Shown here piece after piece: positions 18,545 through 26,487 of a stretch of 33,219 nt of DNA (position 1 is the stretch's first letter; every line of letters starts with the position of its first letter). Made by a program: the position numbers and the translations under genes. Source of the stretch: Paracoccaceae bacterium (GTDB lineage: Bacteria; Pseudomonadota; Alphaproteobacteria; Rhodobacterales; Rhodobacteraceae); the NCBI GenBank assembly GCA_015487165.1, contig WFQE01000342.1, positions 1-33,219 on the forward strand. Reading direction: 5' to 3'. Below the pieces are notes generated by a model. The model made no database searches and was not told the DNA's origin. It was given only the letters and a program-made list of their open reading frames with translations.

Positions 18545-19297
18545 TCAGGGGGTTTCGATCCTGACCCAGTCGACCGTCATCAGGGCCTCGCCATCGTGGG
18601 GCAGATAATCCGAACTCCAACTGCCAAACGTCATGAAGAACTTGTCGCCCGGTTTGCGCAATGACGTCAGTTTCTGAACTTCGCGCCATTTTCCATCGGG
18701 CGCGCCTTTGGTGCCGGGGTTGACCGGTTCCAGCCGCATTCGCGCGATATAGTTGCGTTTCTTTTTTTCAAGCTGCAGCTCGACCGCGGCGATGTTCTTT
18801 GGAAAAACCGATGCACGCCCCTCGAGGTTTCGGCCGCTGATGGTGTAAAGCGTGCGTGAGAAATATGTCTTCTTGCCTTTTGAAACCTTTTCGCCGGTAA
18901 GGTTGACATTGGTGTCGGCATAATTTTCCGTGTACATTTCCAGCATGGAAAACAAGGTGTTGTCCTTGTCTTTCGCCACGCCGGCCATAAAAATCTCGCC
19001 CAGCGTCTGGGGGGTAAAGATTAGCCGCACGGTCATTTTCCAGTCACCCTTGGGGATCGGCTTGTTCAGAACCAGGGTGTTCGGCGACTCACCAAACACG
19101 GCGGTCGTGTGATCGGGAACCAGCAGCGTCAGTACGCCGTCTTCGACAAGATATGATTCGGGATCTTCATTCACGACCGTCCAGTCCGGAGACAGTTCCG
19201 CGCCATCAAAGTTGTCTTCAAAATACACCCCGGCGGTGGCGGATGTCGCGACCAGACTGGCAGCAATTGCCAGAAGCGTGTTCTTGAGATTGTTCAT
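18545..19297 (-). CDS. Exported beta-sandwich protein, paralogue of the VWA protein's C-terminal domain
   Basis: A 250-aa protein with a signal peptide ending SATAG. The mature part, from VYFEDNFDGAELSPDW to DWVRIETP, is one domain. It aligns along its whole length with the C-terminal half of the neighbouring VWA protein: FEDNFDGAELSPDW with FADDFDGTSLAPHW, PKGDW in both, NLEGRASVFPKNIAA with NLQGRSAFFARNIAA, and SDYLPHDGEA with SDYLPDHGEG. The DDFDG...W opening and alternating hydrophobics resemble concanavalin/LamG-like or DUF1349-type jelly rolls that bind carbohydrate, but this fold is an inference. The ATG is preceded by GAGGAGAAGG. Middle gene of the right island operon, 48 bp after the VWA gene. 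Confidence 0.83.
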   Translation of the reverse strand: MNNLKNTLLAIAASLVATSATAGVYFEDNFDGAELSPDWTVVNEDPESYLVEDGVLTLLVPDHTTAVFGESPNTLVLNKPIPKGDWKMTVRLIFTPQTLGEIFMAGVAKDKDNTLFSMLEMYTENYADTNVNLTGEKVSKGKKTYFSRTLYTISGRNLEGRASVFPKNIAAVELQLEKKKRNYIARMRLEPVNPGTKGAPDGKWREVQKLTSLRKPGDKFFMTFGSWSSDYLPHDGEALMTVDWVRIETP

Positions 19298-19345
19298 TTC
19301 CTTCTCCTCAACAACGGATTTCTTGTCAGGTTGGGTTGGTCACAT

Positions 19346-20731
19346 TTACGGGCGTTCGATCTTGACCCAATCGATCTGCACCGCGCCTTCGCCGTGGTCG
19401 GGCAGATAATCCGATGCAGAACCACCAAACGAGATATAGAAAGCGTCGCCCGGTGTTTTCAGCGAGCTGAGTTTTTGAACCTCTATCCATTTTCCGTTCG
19501 GCGGCGCCTTGGCCCCCGGTCGAGGTTCCAGCCGGACACTGGCAACATATTTGCGGCCCTTTTTCGTCAGCCGCAGCTGTATTGCGGCAATGTTCCGGGC
19601 AAAAAATGCTGACCGCCCCTGCAGGTTACGGCTGTCGACGTAATAGATCATACGGTCGAACCTGGCGTTCTTGCCCTTGGCGCCGGAAATTTTTTCGCCA
19701 ACAAGCGTCAGTTCCGTGCGCGCATAGTTGGTGGTGTTGAAATAGACCGACGAATAGATGCCGCGGCCATCCTCCCGACCGATGCCGATGCGAAATGCTT
19801 CGCCCATATAACGGGGCTCCAGCACAACGCGCGCCGTGATTTGCCAGTCGCCTTTCGGAACTGGCTTTTCAAGCCTCAGAATGTTCGGCCCATCTGGCTG
19901 CGCAAGTGGTGTGCCGTCAGGGGCGACGATTGTCAGCGCGCCATTTTCGACAAGATAGTTGTCTTCGTCGGGGTTGATGACCTGCCAATGCGGGGCAAGG
20001 CTGGTTCCGTCAAAATCATCGGCGAAATACAGCTTTGGCGCCTCGGGTTTCTTGGGCGCCAGGGGCGGAGGTGGCGGGGCAGGTTTTTCAACCTGTTTTT
20101 GAACCTCGGCGATTGCGACCTTGAAATCATTGGCATTTCTCGCATCAAAATACTGGCCCTTGCCGGCGCGTGCGATACATTGCAGTTGTGCCCTTGCCTT
20201 GGCGTCAACATCGAAACCGACCACATTGACGCGCAGGTTGATGCCGCGCTTTGTCAGCTCTGCCGCCACGGCGCAGGGGTCGCCACCGCAGGTTTCGATC
20301 CCGTCCGATATCAGAAGAACCGAATTGTTTTCCTCAAGCCTGTCCTCAAAAGCGCGTCCGGCCTGTTTCAGGGCGGCGGCAATCGGCGTCTTGCCCCGTG
20401 GAGTGATGTTTTTCACAAGGCCCGCAATTGCCTTGGGCGAGGTGCTGCCAAACGGGGCCACCAGCTGAACATCGCCACAATCATTCTTTTGCCGATGCCC
20501 ATAGACCATCAGCGCGGGGGTTACCCCCTTGGGTAAAGAGGAAACAGACCCCTGCAAGACGGACTTGGCCGTATCGATCTTGGTCTGCTTGCCCACATGC
20601 CCCCACATGGAATTGGAAGCATCAAGTATATACAGAAGGTTGGTTTTTGCCGCGCCCGGTGTGGCAATGAATACGACAGCCACGAACCCTGTTGCAGCAG
20701 CGGCAATAATTTTGCCAACACGGGTACGCAT
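19346..20731 (-). CDS. Exported VWA-domain protein with C-terminal beta-sandwich domain
   Basis: A 461-aa protein from the ATG at 20731, which has AGGGGGTG about four bases upstream; a GTG at 20737 would add two residues. The signal peptide ends near ATPGAA. Residues about 30-215 form a von Willebrand factor A domain with an intact metal-ion-dependent adhesion site: D37-A-S-N-S, a Thr in GKTPIAAAL and an Asp in LISDGIETCGG. Four or more cysteines (NDCGD, ETCGGDPC, LQC) suggest disulfides outside the cytoplasm. A Pro/Lys linker leads to a C-terminal domain homologous to the next gene's product. VWA domains of this kind mediate metal-dependent protein contact, so it may be the partner-binding component of the island. 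It is the first gene of its operon, 104 bp from the Smr gene on the same strand, so read-through from the housekeeping operon is possible. Confidence 0.88.
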   Translation of the reverse strand: MRTRVGKIIAAAATGFVAVVFIATPGAAKTNLLYILDASNSMWGHVGKQTKIDTAKSVLQGSVSSLPKGVTPALMVYGHRQKNDCGDVQLVAPFGSTSPKAIAGLVKNITPRGKTPIAAALKQAGRAFEDRLEENNSVLLISDGIETCGGDPCAVAAELTKRGINLRVNVVGFDVDAKARAQLQCIARAGKGQYFDARNANDFKVAIAEVQKQVEKPAPPPPPLAPKKPEAPKLYFADDFDGTSLAPHWQVINPDEDNYLVENGALTIVAPDGTPLAQPDGPNILRLEKPVPKGDWQITARVVLEPRYMGEAFRIGIGREDGRGIYSSVYFNTTNYARTELTLVGEKISGAKGKNARFDRMIYYVDSRNLQGRSAFFARNIAAIQLRLTKKGRKYVASVRLEPRPGAKAPPNGKWIEVQKLSSLKTPGDAFYISFGGSASDYLPDHGEGAVQIDWVKIERP

Positions 20732-20830
20732 AAACACCCCCTAGCAACAATCATTAGATATTCTACCAGTAACACAGGTATTCTTGTCGCCAGATCGGGC
20801 TTTGTCGAGTCAAAAGTTACCCAGGGTCAA

Positions 20831-20848
20831 CCGCGTCACCCCACGCGG
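20831..20848 (-). terminator. Possible weak terminator hairpin at the end of the Smr gene
   Basis: CCGCGT/ACGCGG forms a perfect 6-bp stem with a 6-nt loop spanning the Smr stop codon. On the minus strand it is followed only by a mixed TTGACCC stretch, not a T run, so termination would be weak or Rho-assisted. Confidence 0.3.
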
Positions 20849-21456
20849 CGGCGGCGCAGATACACATAATATGCGCCCGCACCGCCATGGCGACGGTGGG
20901 CCTGATTTACCTGCAAGATCAGGGGCGCCAGGGGTGGTTGCGCCAACCAGCGGGGAACCTGATGTTTCAGAATGCCCCTGGGGGTGGGCATGATGTCGTC
21001 ATTGTCGCCATCCCGCCCCTTGCCGGTAATCACCAGCAACAGGCGTTTGCCCGAGGCGTGGGAGTCTCGAACAAAGATGCTTAGCGCCGCCTGGGCGCGG
21101 GCCTGGGTCATGCCGTGCAGATCAAGCCGCGCGTCGATTGCCAGCTTGCCCCGTTTCAGTTTTTCAAAGCGCTTCCGGTCCATCGCCGGCGTCTTGTTGC
21201 CCCCTGACAGCGCAAAGCTTTCCTCAAGACTTGGCACAAGATCCCGACGTTGCTGTGGGGCGGGGCTGGCCTGCCCAATGCGGAAATATGTGATGCTGTG
21301 GGCGGGCTTTGGCGGTATCGGCCTTGCCGGCGGGGTATCTGCCGTCGTCGGGGGTTCGGCCGCCTGGCGCATCGGCGCGGCGTGGGCCACGACCTTTTCC
21401 CAAAGCGCGCGTTCGGCCGGGGTCAAGCTACGCCTGGTCTTTTTCTTTCCCGACAC
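20836..21456 (-). CDS. Smr/MutS2-type domain protein
   Basis: A 206-aa protein with a Smr domain in its C-terminal half. It shows LDLHGMTQARAQAAL, the VITGKG motif, and the closing GGAGAYYVYLRR. Smr domains act as DNA or RNA endonucleases in several families; standalone Smr proteins in alphaproteobacteria have no settled role. The N-terminal ~80 residues are basic then Pro/Ala-rich and probably disordered. Its start lies 3 bp after the mltA stop, so it is the last gene of a Tim44-mltA-Smr operon. The gene ends where the accessory island begins. Confidence 0.92.
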   Translation of the reverse strand: MSGKKKTRRSLTPAERALWEKVVAHAAPMRQAAEPPTTADTPPARPIPPKPAHSITYFRIGQASPAPQQRRDLVPSLEESFALSGGNKTPAMDRKRFEKLKRGKLAIDARLDLHGMTQARAQAALSIFVRDSHASGKRLLLVITGKGRDGDNDDIMPTPRGILKHQVPRWLAQPPLAPLILQVNQAHRRHGGAGAYYVYLRRRRVG

Positions 21457-21459
21457 GGT

Positions 21460-22497
21460 TCATCCTTCCGGCACCAGTCTTTTCGCGATCTGGTTTGGCA
21501 ATAGAACAACAAGCCGGCCGCTGTCCATCACCTGCCCGGCCAAGGTTCCCGCCGCAGGGCCCGCCCCAAAAAATATATCGGCCCGTTGCGGCCCCTTTAT
21601 GGCAGATCCGGTATCCTGCGCGACAACAAGACGGCGCATGACGAAATTGCCGCCCTTTTCGATCCAGACCGGCGCACCCATCTGAACGAAACGCGGATCC
21701 ACCGCGATGGAACGCATGCCGGTCAGGGGCCTGTCCAGCGCGCCAAAGGTGGCGTCGCTGTCATCCTTGAGTTCGCGGAAAAAGACATAGGACCTGTTGA
21801 ATTCAAGCGCCCTTATTCCGCGCGCCGGGTCTTGCATGAACCATTTCTTGACGCCCTCGATGGAGGCACTCGGAAAATCAAGCACACCCTGGCGAACCAG
21901 CTCGCGTGCGGCCGAGCGGTATATATGCCCGTTTTCGCCCGCATATCCCACCCTGATGATCGTGCCGTCCTGCAGCCGCACACGACCTGAACCTTGGATG
22001 TGCAGGTAATACAGGTCAACCGGATCTTTGACCCAGGCGATTTCAAGCCCCCTGCCCGCCAGCGCCCCGTTGTCGATGGCCTCGCGTGTCAGCATCGGAT
22101 CGCGTGGTTTGAGGTCGGGGGGCTTTCGGTAGATCGGATAGCGATACAGGTCGGTTGGTGTTCTCGAGCCTTCAAGTATCGGGTCGAAATATCCGGTGAA
22201 CAGCGCGTTTTTTTCGGGCGCAACCACGACAGGGGTAAAGAAAAGTTCGAAAAACTGGCGCGCCGGCGGGTTGGTTTTTGCGAATTTGCAGATCGGCGCC
22301 CATTCCGGGGCCGATATGTCCTGACATGATTTCTGAAATGCCCTTAGCGCGGCAAGATGGTCGTCCTGTTGCCAGCCCAGAAGTTGGTCAAACCTGACGG
22401 CCTGATATTTGTGGCCGGCGCTTACCGGAGATGAGGTCAGAAAAAGCGCCAGAACGCCAAGCCAGAGCCCCCCGCGCTTTCGCCGGCGTTCCGTCAT
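21460..22497 (-). CDS. mltA: Membrane-bound lytic murein transglycosylase A-like protein
   Basis: A 345-aa peptidoglycan-cleaving transglycosylase that forms 1,6-anhydromuramyl ends. It has a signal peptide (MTERRRKRGG, a hydrophobic core, then SSPVSAG) without a lipobox cysteine, so it is probably periplasmic rather than lipid-anchored as in E. coli. The MltA domain is recognisable from FTGYFDPILEGSRTP, and the 3D domain from QDTGSAIKGPQRADIFFGAG, which carries the conserved aspartates. The ATG overlaps the Tim44-like stop by 4 bp, indicating translational coupling. Confidence 0.95.
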   Translation of the reverse strand: MTERRRKRGGLWLGVLALFLTSSPVSAGHKYQAVRFDQLLGWQQDDHLAALRAFQKSCQDISAPEWAPICKFAKTNPPARQFFELFFTPVVVAPEKNALFTGYFDPILEGSRTPTDLYRYPIYRKPPDLKPRDPMLTREAIDNGALAGRGLEIAWVKDPVDLYYLHIQGSGRVRLQDGTIIRVGYAGENGHIYRSAARELVRQGVLDFPSASIEGVKKWFMQDPARGIRALEFNRSYVFFRELKDDSDATFGALDRPLTGMRSIAVDPRFVQMGAPVWIEKGGNFVMRRLVVAQDTGSAIKGPQRADIFFGAGPAAGTLAGQVMDSGRLVVLLPNQIAKRLVPEG

Positions 22498-23159
22498 AAC
22501 CCGGTGGCGACCAGTATCCAGTTGGGGTCGCTGCTGCCCATGATGCGGGAAAAGGTCCAGACGTCCTTTTGCCGTTTGATCTGCTTGGGATCGCCTTCAA
22601 TGATTTCGCCGCTCTCGTTACGCACGACAGAGGTCAGTTCGGCAACGAACTGAACGGTGATTTCCCCTTCTCGGGTGTCGGGGTCCAGATTGGCGTCGAT
22701 GATCCTGGTGTCGCGCAAACCGATAAAACTGGCATCAATGTGAATACCTTCGGCGGCGCGGGCATCGATGACCTGGGAAAAGCTGTCATATACCTCGTCG
22801 GCCAGGAAACGGCGCAAGGTTTCCTTGTCTCCGTTTTCAAACGCCATCAGCAGCATTTCATAGGCCGCACGCGCGCCCTCCATGAAATGCGTGACGTTGA
22901 ATTCGGGATCGATGCGTTTCATTTCGGCCAGCGCAAGCCCTGCCTTGCTGTTCAGGTCGACATGATCGGCGATGTCCTTGTCGATTCCACCCTGGATGAC
23001 CTCGAACTCACGCCGGTTGACAGTCGGGCCTGTCTGCGGGGGCAGCGGTGCGGGCGGTTTTTCGAAACCGTCCCGCGTGCCAAGAACCTTGGACAGGCGG
23101 ACAATCAGGAAAATGGCTATCCCTGCAAGCACGATCAGTTGGATGACGGCTGAACTCAT
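22494..23159 (-). CDS. Tim44-like domain membrane-anchored protein
   Basis: A 221-aa protein with an N-terminal transmembrane helix (SAVIQLIVLAGIAIFLIVRL), a Pro-rich linker and a C-terminal Tim44/Tim45-like domain (about residue 75 onward, from FMEGARAAYEMLL). Such bacterial proteins are inner-membrane anchored and related to the mitochondrial import motor adaptor; proposed roles are in membrane or protein quality control. I chose the ATG at 23159 because the helix begins right after it and AGGAG lies about 11 bases upstream. A longer frame from 23216 has no ribosome site and would run into the promoter. First gene of the Tim44-mltA-Smr operon, divergent from fxsA. Confidence 0.92.
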   Translation of the reverse strand: MSSAVIQLIVLAGIAIFLIVRLSKVLGTRDGFEKPPAPLPPQTGPTVNRREFEVIQGGIDKDIADHVDLNSKAGLALAEMKRIDPEFNVTHFMEGARAAYEMLLMAFENGDKETLRRFLADEVYDSFSQVIDARAAEGIHIDASFIGLRDTRIIDANLDPDTREGEITVQFVAELTSVVRNESGEIIEGDPKQIKRQKDVWTFSRIMGSSDPNWILVATGL

Positions 23160-23213
23160 TTTTGGGACGGCTCCTGAAATATAATTGTCGGACGTGGTAT
23201 CCGGGTCCACAAG

Positions 23214-23241
23214 CACATATGTATGTTACGGCTGTGGTCAA
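23214..23241 (-). promoter_or_regulatory. Candidate sigma-70-type promoter for the Tim44-mltA-Smr operon
   Basis: On the minus strand TTGACC (23236-23241) and TATGTG (23214-23219) are 16 bp apart, about 55 bp upstream of the chosen start at 23159. It lies in the 127-bp divergent gap shared with fxsA. Confidence 0.4.
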
Positions 23242-23286
23242 GTCCACCACACTACATTGCGAGAATGACAGGCAAGGAACAATAAA

Positions 23287-23769
23287 ATGTGGCTGTTTCT
23301 GATATTCGTGGCGGTTCCGATCATTGAAATCGCGCTGTTCATACAGGTCGGCGGTGCGATCGGCCTGTGGCCAACCCTTGCCATCGTCGTGCTGACGGCG
23401 TTCGCCGGAACCTGGCTGATGCGCCAACAGGGGATGATGACCCTTGCGAAATTGCAAAAATCGCTGGCCGAGGGGGGCAATCCGGCCGACCCCATGGCAC
23501 AGGGGGCGATGATCCTGGTTGCCGGGGTTCTGCTGCTTACGCCGGGGTTCTTTACCGACACGGTCGGTTTTTTGTTGCTGCTGCCGCCGGTGCGGGCGGC
23601 CCTGATCAAATGGATTTCGGCGCGTATCATTGCCAGTGGCTCGGTTCACTTCTCGTCCACAACCTCGGCATCAGAGCGCGGCACAAACACCACGATAGAA
23701 ACCGATTACATCATCATTGACGAGGATTCCGAGCCTCGCGAAGGCCCGTCCGGCTGGACCAAACATTAG
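23287..23769 (+). CDS. fxsA: FxsA family cytoplasmic-membrane protein
   Basis: A 160-aa protein with hydrophobic segments at about 1-20, 25-45 and 75-100, and the FxsA hallmark layout: PIIEIALFIQVG near the start, then GLWPTLAIVVLTAFAG, and ADPMAQGAMILVAGVLLLTPGFFTDTVGFLLLLPPVR. In E. coli FxsA overproduction relieves exclusion of phage T7 by the F plasmid; the native function is unknown. The start has AAGGAA seven bases upstream. A hydrophilic, Asp/Glu-rich C-terminal tail ends at 23769. Confidence 0.95.
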   Translation: MWLFLIFVAVPIIEIALFIQVGGAIGLWPTLAIVVLTAFAGTWLMRQQGMMTLAKLQKSLAEGGNPADPMAQGAMILVAGVLLLTPGFFTDTVGFLLLLPPVRAALIKWISARIIASGSVHFSSTTSASERGTNTTIETDYIIIDEDSEPREGPSGWTKH

Positions 23770-23770
23770 A

Positions 23771-23799
23771 TTGTCGCCGCCGGTATGACCTGCTAGTCA
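23771..23799 (+). promoter_or_regulatory. Candidate secB promoter
   Basis: TTGTCG (23771-23776) and TAGTCA (23794-23799) are 17 bp apart in the 66-bp gap before secB. The match is partial, so this is tentative. Confidence 0.25.
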
Positions 23800-23835
23800 T
23801 TGCCGCGAAATTTGCAAGTTTACAGGAGTCTCTTG

Positions 23836-24333
23836 ATGGCCGAGGAAAACAACAGCCAGAATGACGAAGCGCCCCAACCCCCGCGCCTTCAGGTGCTGGG
23901 CCAGTTCATCCGTGATCTGTCGTTTGAAAACGTCGCGGCCCAAAAGGGCGTGATGGGCGAAGGGCAACCGGATATTCAGGTTCAGGTCAATCTTGATGCC
24001 ACGCGTCGTGAATCAGACAAGAATTACGAGGTCATCCTCAAGCTGAACATCGAATCCCGGCTAAAGGAAATGGATGCCACGCTGTTCATCCTTGAAATCG
24101 AATATGCCGGTATCTTTCAGGTCGAAAACGTGCCCGACGACCAGCTGCATCCGTTCCTGCTGATCGAATGTCCGCGCATGATCTTCCCCTATCTGCGCCG
24201 GATCGTAAGCGACATCACACATGATGGTGGCTACCCGCCGCTGAACCTTGAAAACATCGACTTCCTGTCGCTGTATCAGCAAGAGCTTCAGCGCCGTGCC
24301 GAGGCCGAAAAGGCCGGTCAGCCCGTCGCCTGA
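23836..24333 (+). CDS. secB: Protein-export chaperone SecB
   Basis: A 165-aa cytoplasmic chaperone that keeps preproteins unfolded and delivers them to SecA. The start is the ATG at 23836, with AGGAG eight bases upstream; a longer frame from 23800 lacks this. Family features include QVQVNLDATRR, the beta strands NYEVILKLNIESR and FILEIEYAGIFQVENV, then LLIECPRMIFPYLRRIVSDIT and GGYPPLNLENIDFLSLY. Length is typical for alphaproteobacteria. It converges with dnaQ, whose stop is 15 bp away. It could serve the large exported proteins of the nearby island, but this is only a possibility. Confidence 0.97.
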   Translation: MAEENNSQNDEAPQPPRLQVLGQFIRDLSFENVAAQKGVMGEGQPDIQVQVNLDATRRESDKNYEVILKLNIESRLKEMDATLFILEIEYAGIFQVENVPDDQLHPFLLIECPRMIFPYLRRIVSDITHDGGYPPLNLENIDFLSLYQQELQRRAEAEKAGQPVA

Positions 24334-24348
24334 AAAGCTGTGTGAAAA

Positions 24349-25050
24349 TCAGCTCTGGCCGAATTTCGACCAGAGCGCGTTTTCGCCCATCGACTTTATG
24401 AATTCTGCATGCCGCGCCCGCTCTTCCGCGCTCAAGCGCGGCGGCAACGGTCTTGGGCGCCGCGGCGCCCTCCATCTGTCCCGGCCCGTTTCCGACGACA
24501 TGTTGTGCCCTGCCCCCGCGTCAAGGCCAAAGCCGGGCTGCCTGCCCCCCATGAGTTCAAGATACACTTCGGCCAGAAGTTCCGAATCCAGCAACGCGCC
24601 GTGTTTTTCGCGACCGGAATTGTCCACCGAAAACCTGCGACAAAGCGCATCCAGCGAATTCTGCGCGCCCGGATAGCGTTTGCGTGCAATCTCAAGCGTA
24701 TCGATTGCGCGCGCCATGGGCAGGGGTTGCCGCCCGGTCTTGAGCAGCTCGGCATTGATAAAGCGCATGTCGAAGCTGGCATTGTGGATGACCAGTGGAT
24801 CCTCGGCAATGAATTCAAGGAAGGCATCGACGATTGCGGCAAAAACCGGTTTGTCAGCAAGAAATTCGTCTGACAGCCCGTGAACGGCCTCGGCCTCTTT
24901 CGGCATGGATCGTTCAGGGTTGATATACTGGTGATAGGTGCGGCCGGTTGGGACGTGGTTCAACAGCTCGACTGCGCCGATTTCGACGATCCGATCGCCA
25001 TTGTCGGGGTTCAGGCCCGTTGTTTCGGTATCCAGCACGATTTCACGCAT
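24349..25050 (-). CDS. dnaQ: DNA polymerase III epsilon subunit (3'-5' proofreading exonuclease)
   Basis: A 233-aa DEDDh exonuclease that proofreads for the replicative polymerase. Exo I is at the very N-terminus (VLDTETTGLNP), Exo II at HNASFDMRFIN, and Exo III at HGALLDSELLAEVYLEL, so all catalytic acids and the histidine are present. The C-terminal tail is Pro/Arg-rich, as expected for the linker that binds the alpha subunit. The ATG overlaps the end of coaE by 8 bp, making it the last gene of the maf-aroE-coaE-dnaQ operon. Confidence 0.97.
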   Translation of the reverse strand: MREIVLDTETTGLNPDNGDRIVEIGAVELLNHVPTGRTYHQYINPERSMPKEAEAVHGLSDEFLADKPVFAAIVDAFLEFIAEDPLVIHNASFDMRFINAELLKTGRQPLPMARAIDTLEIARKRYPGAQNSLDALCRRFSVDNSGREKHGALLDSELLAEVYLELMGGRQPGFGLDAGAGHNMSSETGRDRWRAPRRPRPLPPRLSAEERARHAEFIKSMGENALWSKFGQS

Positions 25051-25654
25051 CCGTTTCGATCCTTTTGCGAAGCTGCTCTATGATGCGGCTGACCTCGGTG
25101 CGTGCCCATTCGGGCGTGCGGGTCTCGATGACAAAATCAGCGCGTGCGCGCTTGTCGGCATCGCTCATCTGGTTTGCAAGGATTTTCTGAAAATGCTCTT
25201 CGCTCATGCCCGGCCGCGCCATGACCCTTTCGCGCTGCACGTCTGGCGATGCGGTTACGACAAGCGTGGCATCAACTGCCCGGTCGCCGCCGGTTTCAAA
25301 CAGCAAGGGGACATCGACAACGACGATATCCCGCCCCTCCTGTGCTGCCTTTTCGATAAAGGCCGCACGATCACGGGCAACAAGGGGATGAACCACCTTT
25401 TCGATCTGTTCCAGGGCTGTTTCATCGCGGCCGATCCATTCACGCAGCACGGCGCGGTCAACCTGCCCGTCAACAACCGCCTTGGGGCAGATCCTGCCGA
25501 TTGCCGCGACCCCTGCCCCGCCAGGCCCATAGATACGGTGCACGGCCGCGTCCGCATCCCAGACGGGAATGCCGAACTCGCGGAAAAAACCGGCAGTCGT
25601 CGATTTTCCCATGCCAATGGATCCGGTCAGGCCCAGTATCAGCGGCCGCCTCAT
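25043..25654 (-). CDS. coaE: Dephospho-CoA kinase
   Basis: A 203-aa enzyme that phosphorylates dephospho-CoA in the last step of coenzyme A synthesis. The P-loop GLTGSIGMGKSTT is at residues 7-19, followed by WDADAAVHRIY and DVPLLFETGGD, all family signatures. The start overlaps the aroE stop by 4 bp and its end overlaps dnaQ, so translation of the three genes is coupled. Confidence 0.97.
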   Translation of the reverse strand: MRRPLILGLTGSIGMGKSTTAGFFREFGIPVWDADAAVHRIYGPGGAGVAAIGRICPKAVVDGQVDRAVLREWIGRDETALEQIEKVVHPLVARDRAAFIEKAAQEGRDIVVVDVPLLFETGGDRAVDATLVVTASPDVQRERVMARPGMSEEHFQKILANQMSDADKRARADFVIETRTPEWARTEVSRIIEQLRKRIETDA

Positions 25655-26487
25655 GCGTTCAACACCTCTTGCCGCAGATCCTCGTCAACCTCGGGGCGGA
25701 TCCCGAACCAGTTTTCAAAACCCGGTACCGCCTGGTGCAACAACATTCCCAGCCCGTCCACCGTTTGGCAGCCCATCTTTCCGGCCTCGACAAGAAGGGG
25801 CGTGCGCAAAGGGGTATAAACGATATCGGTCACCAATGTTCCCTTGCGCAGCTTGGCCAGGGGCAGGTTCAATGGCGGCTGGCCTGTCATGCCAAGCGAC
25901 GTGGTGTTGACCAGCATATCGACCTCGGCCATTGCCGCGCCTGCCTTTGTCCAGTCAACCACCTTGATGCGCGCGCCGAAATGTTCGGCCAGCATCTCGG
26001 CCCGGCTGCGGGTGCGATTGACAAGATAGATTTCGGGCACCCGTTCGGACAAAAGCGATGAAAGGATCGCACGAGACGCCCCGCCCGCCCCGATAACCAT
26101 GGCCGGGCCGGTAGAGGCAGACCAGGCCGGGACATGCTGTTTGATATTGGCGATGAATCCATAGCCATCGGTATTGTCGGCCTGAATGCGCCCGTCCTTG
26201 CGAAATGTCAGGGTGTTTGCCGCACCTATCAACGCGGCCCTGTCGGTAATGACATCGGCAAGCCCGACAACCGCCTCTTTATAAGGGATCGTCACATTCG
26301 CGCCCTTGAATCCAAGGCGGATCAGCGCCTCGATCCCATAGGCAAGATTGTCTTGCGACAGCTCGATAGGGATATAATGGCCGCGCAAATCGTATTTTTT
26401 CAGCCAGTATCCATGAACGCGCGGTGACAGGCTGTGCGCGATCGGCGAACCTATCACTGCCGCAAGCGGTATCGATTCAGTATTCAT
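25651..26487 (-). CDS. aroE: Shikimate dehydrogenase (NADP+)
   Basis: A 278-aa enzyme that reduces 3-dehydroshikimate to shikimate in aromatic amino acid synthesis. Substrate-binding residues are in SPRVHGYWL and GANVTIPYKEAV (catalytic Lys), with the Asp in DNTDGYGF. The NADP-binding glycine loop is GAGGASRAI, and VNRTRSRAEML supplies the phosphate-binding arginines. The 4-bp overlap with the maf stop places it second in its operon. Confidence 0.97.
   Translation of the reverse strand: MNTESIPLAAVIGSPIAHSLSPRVHGYWLKKYDLRGHYIPIELSQDNLAYGIEALIRLGFKGANVTIPYKEAVVGLADVITDRAALIGAANTLTFRKDGRIQADNTDGYGFIANIKQHVPAWSASTGPAMVIGAGGASRAILSSLLSERVPEIYLVNRTRSRAEMLAEHFGARIKVVDWTKAGAAMAEVDMLVNTTSLGMTGQPPLNLPLAKLRKGTLVTDIVYTPLRTPLLVEAGKMGCQTVDGLGMLLHQAVPGFENWFGIRPEVDEDLRQEVLNA

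Noticed and set aside
16874-18664. Plus-strand 596-codon frame
   Set aside because: Antisense to the start of the 2913-aa gene. Composition follows the GC-rich third positions of the real gene, and the peptide has no domain-like sequence.
24336-24354. Small hairpin between secB and dnaQ (AGCTG/CAGCT)
   Set aside because: Only 5 bp of stem, no T tract, and it overlaps the dnaQ stop; too weak to call a terminator.
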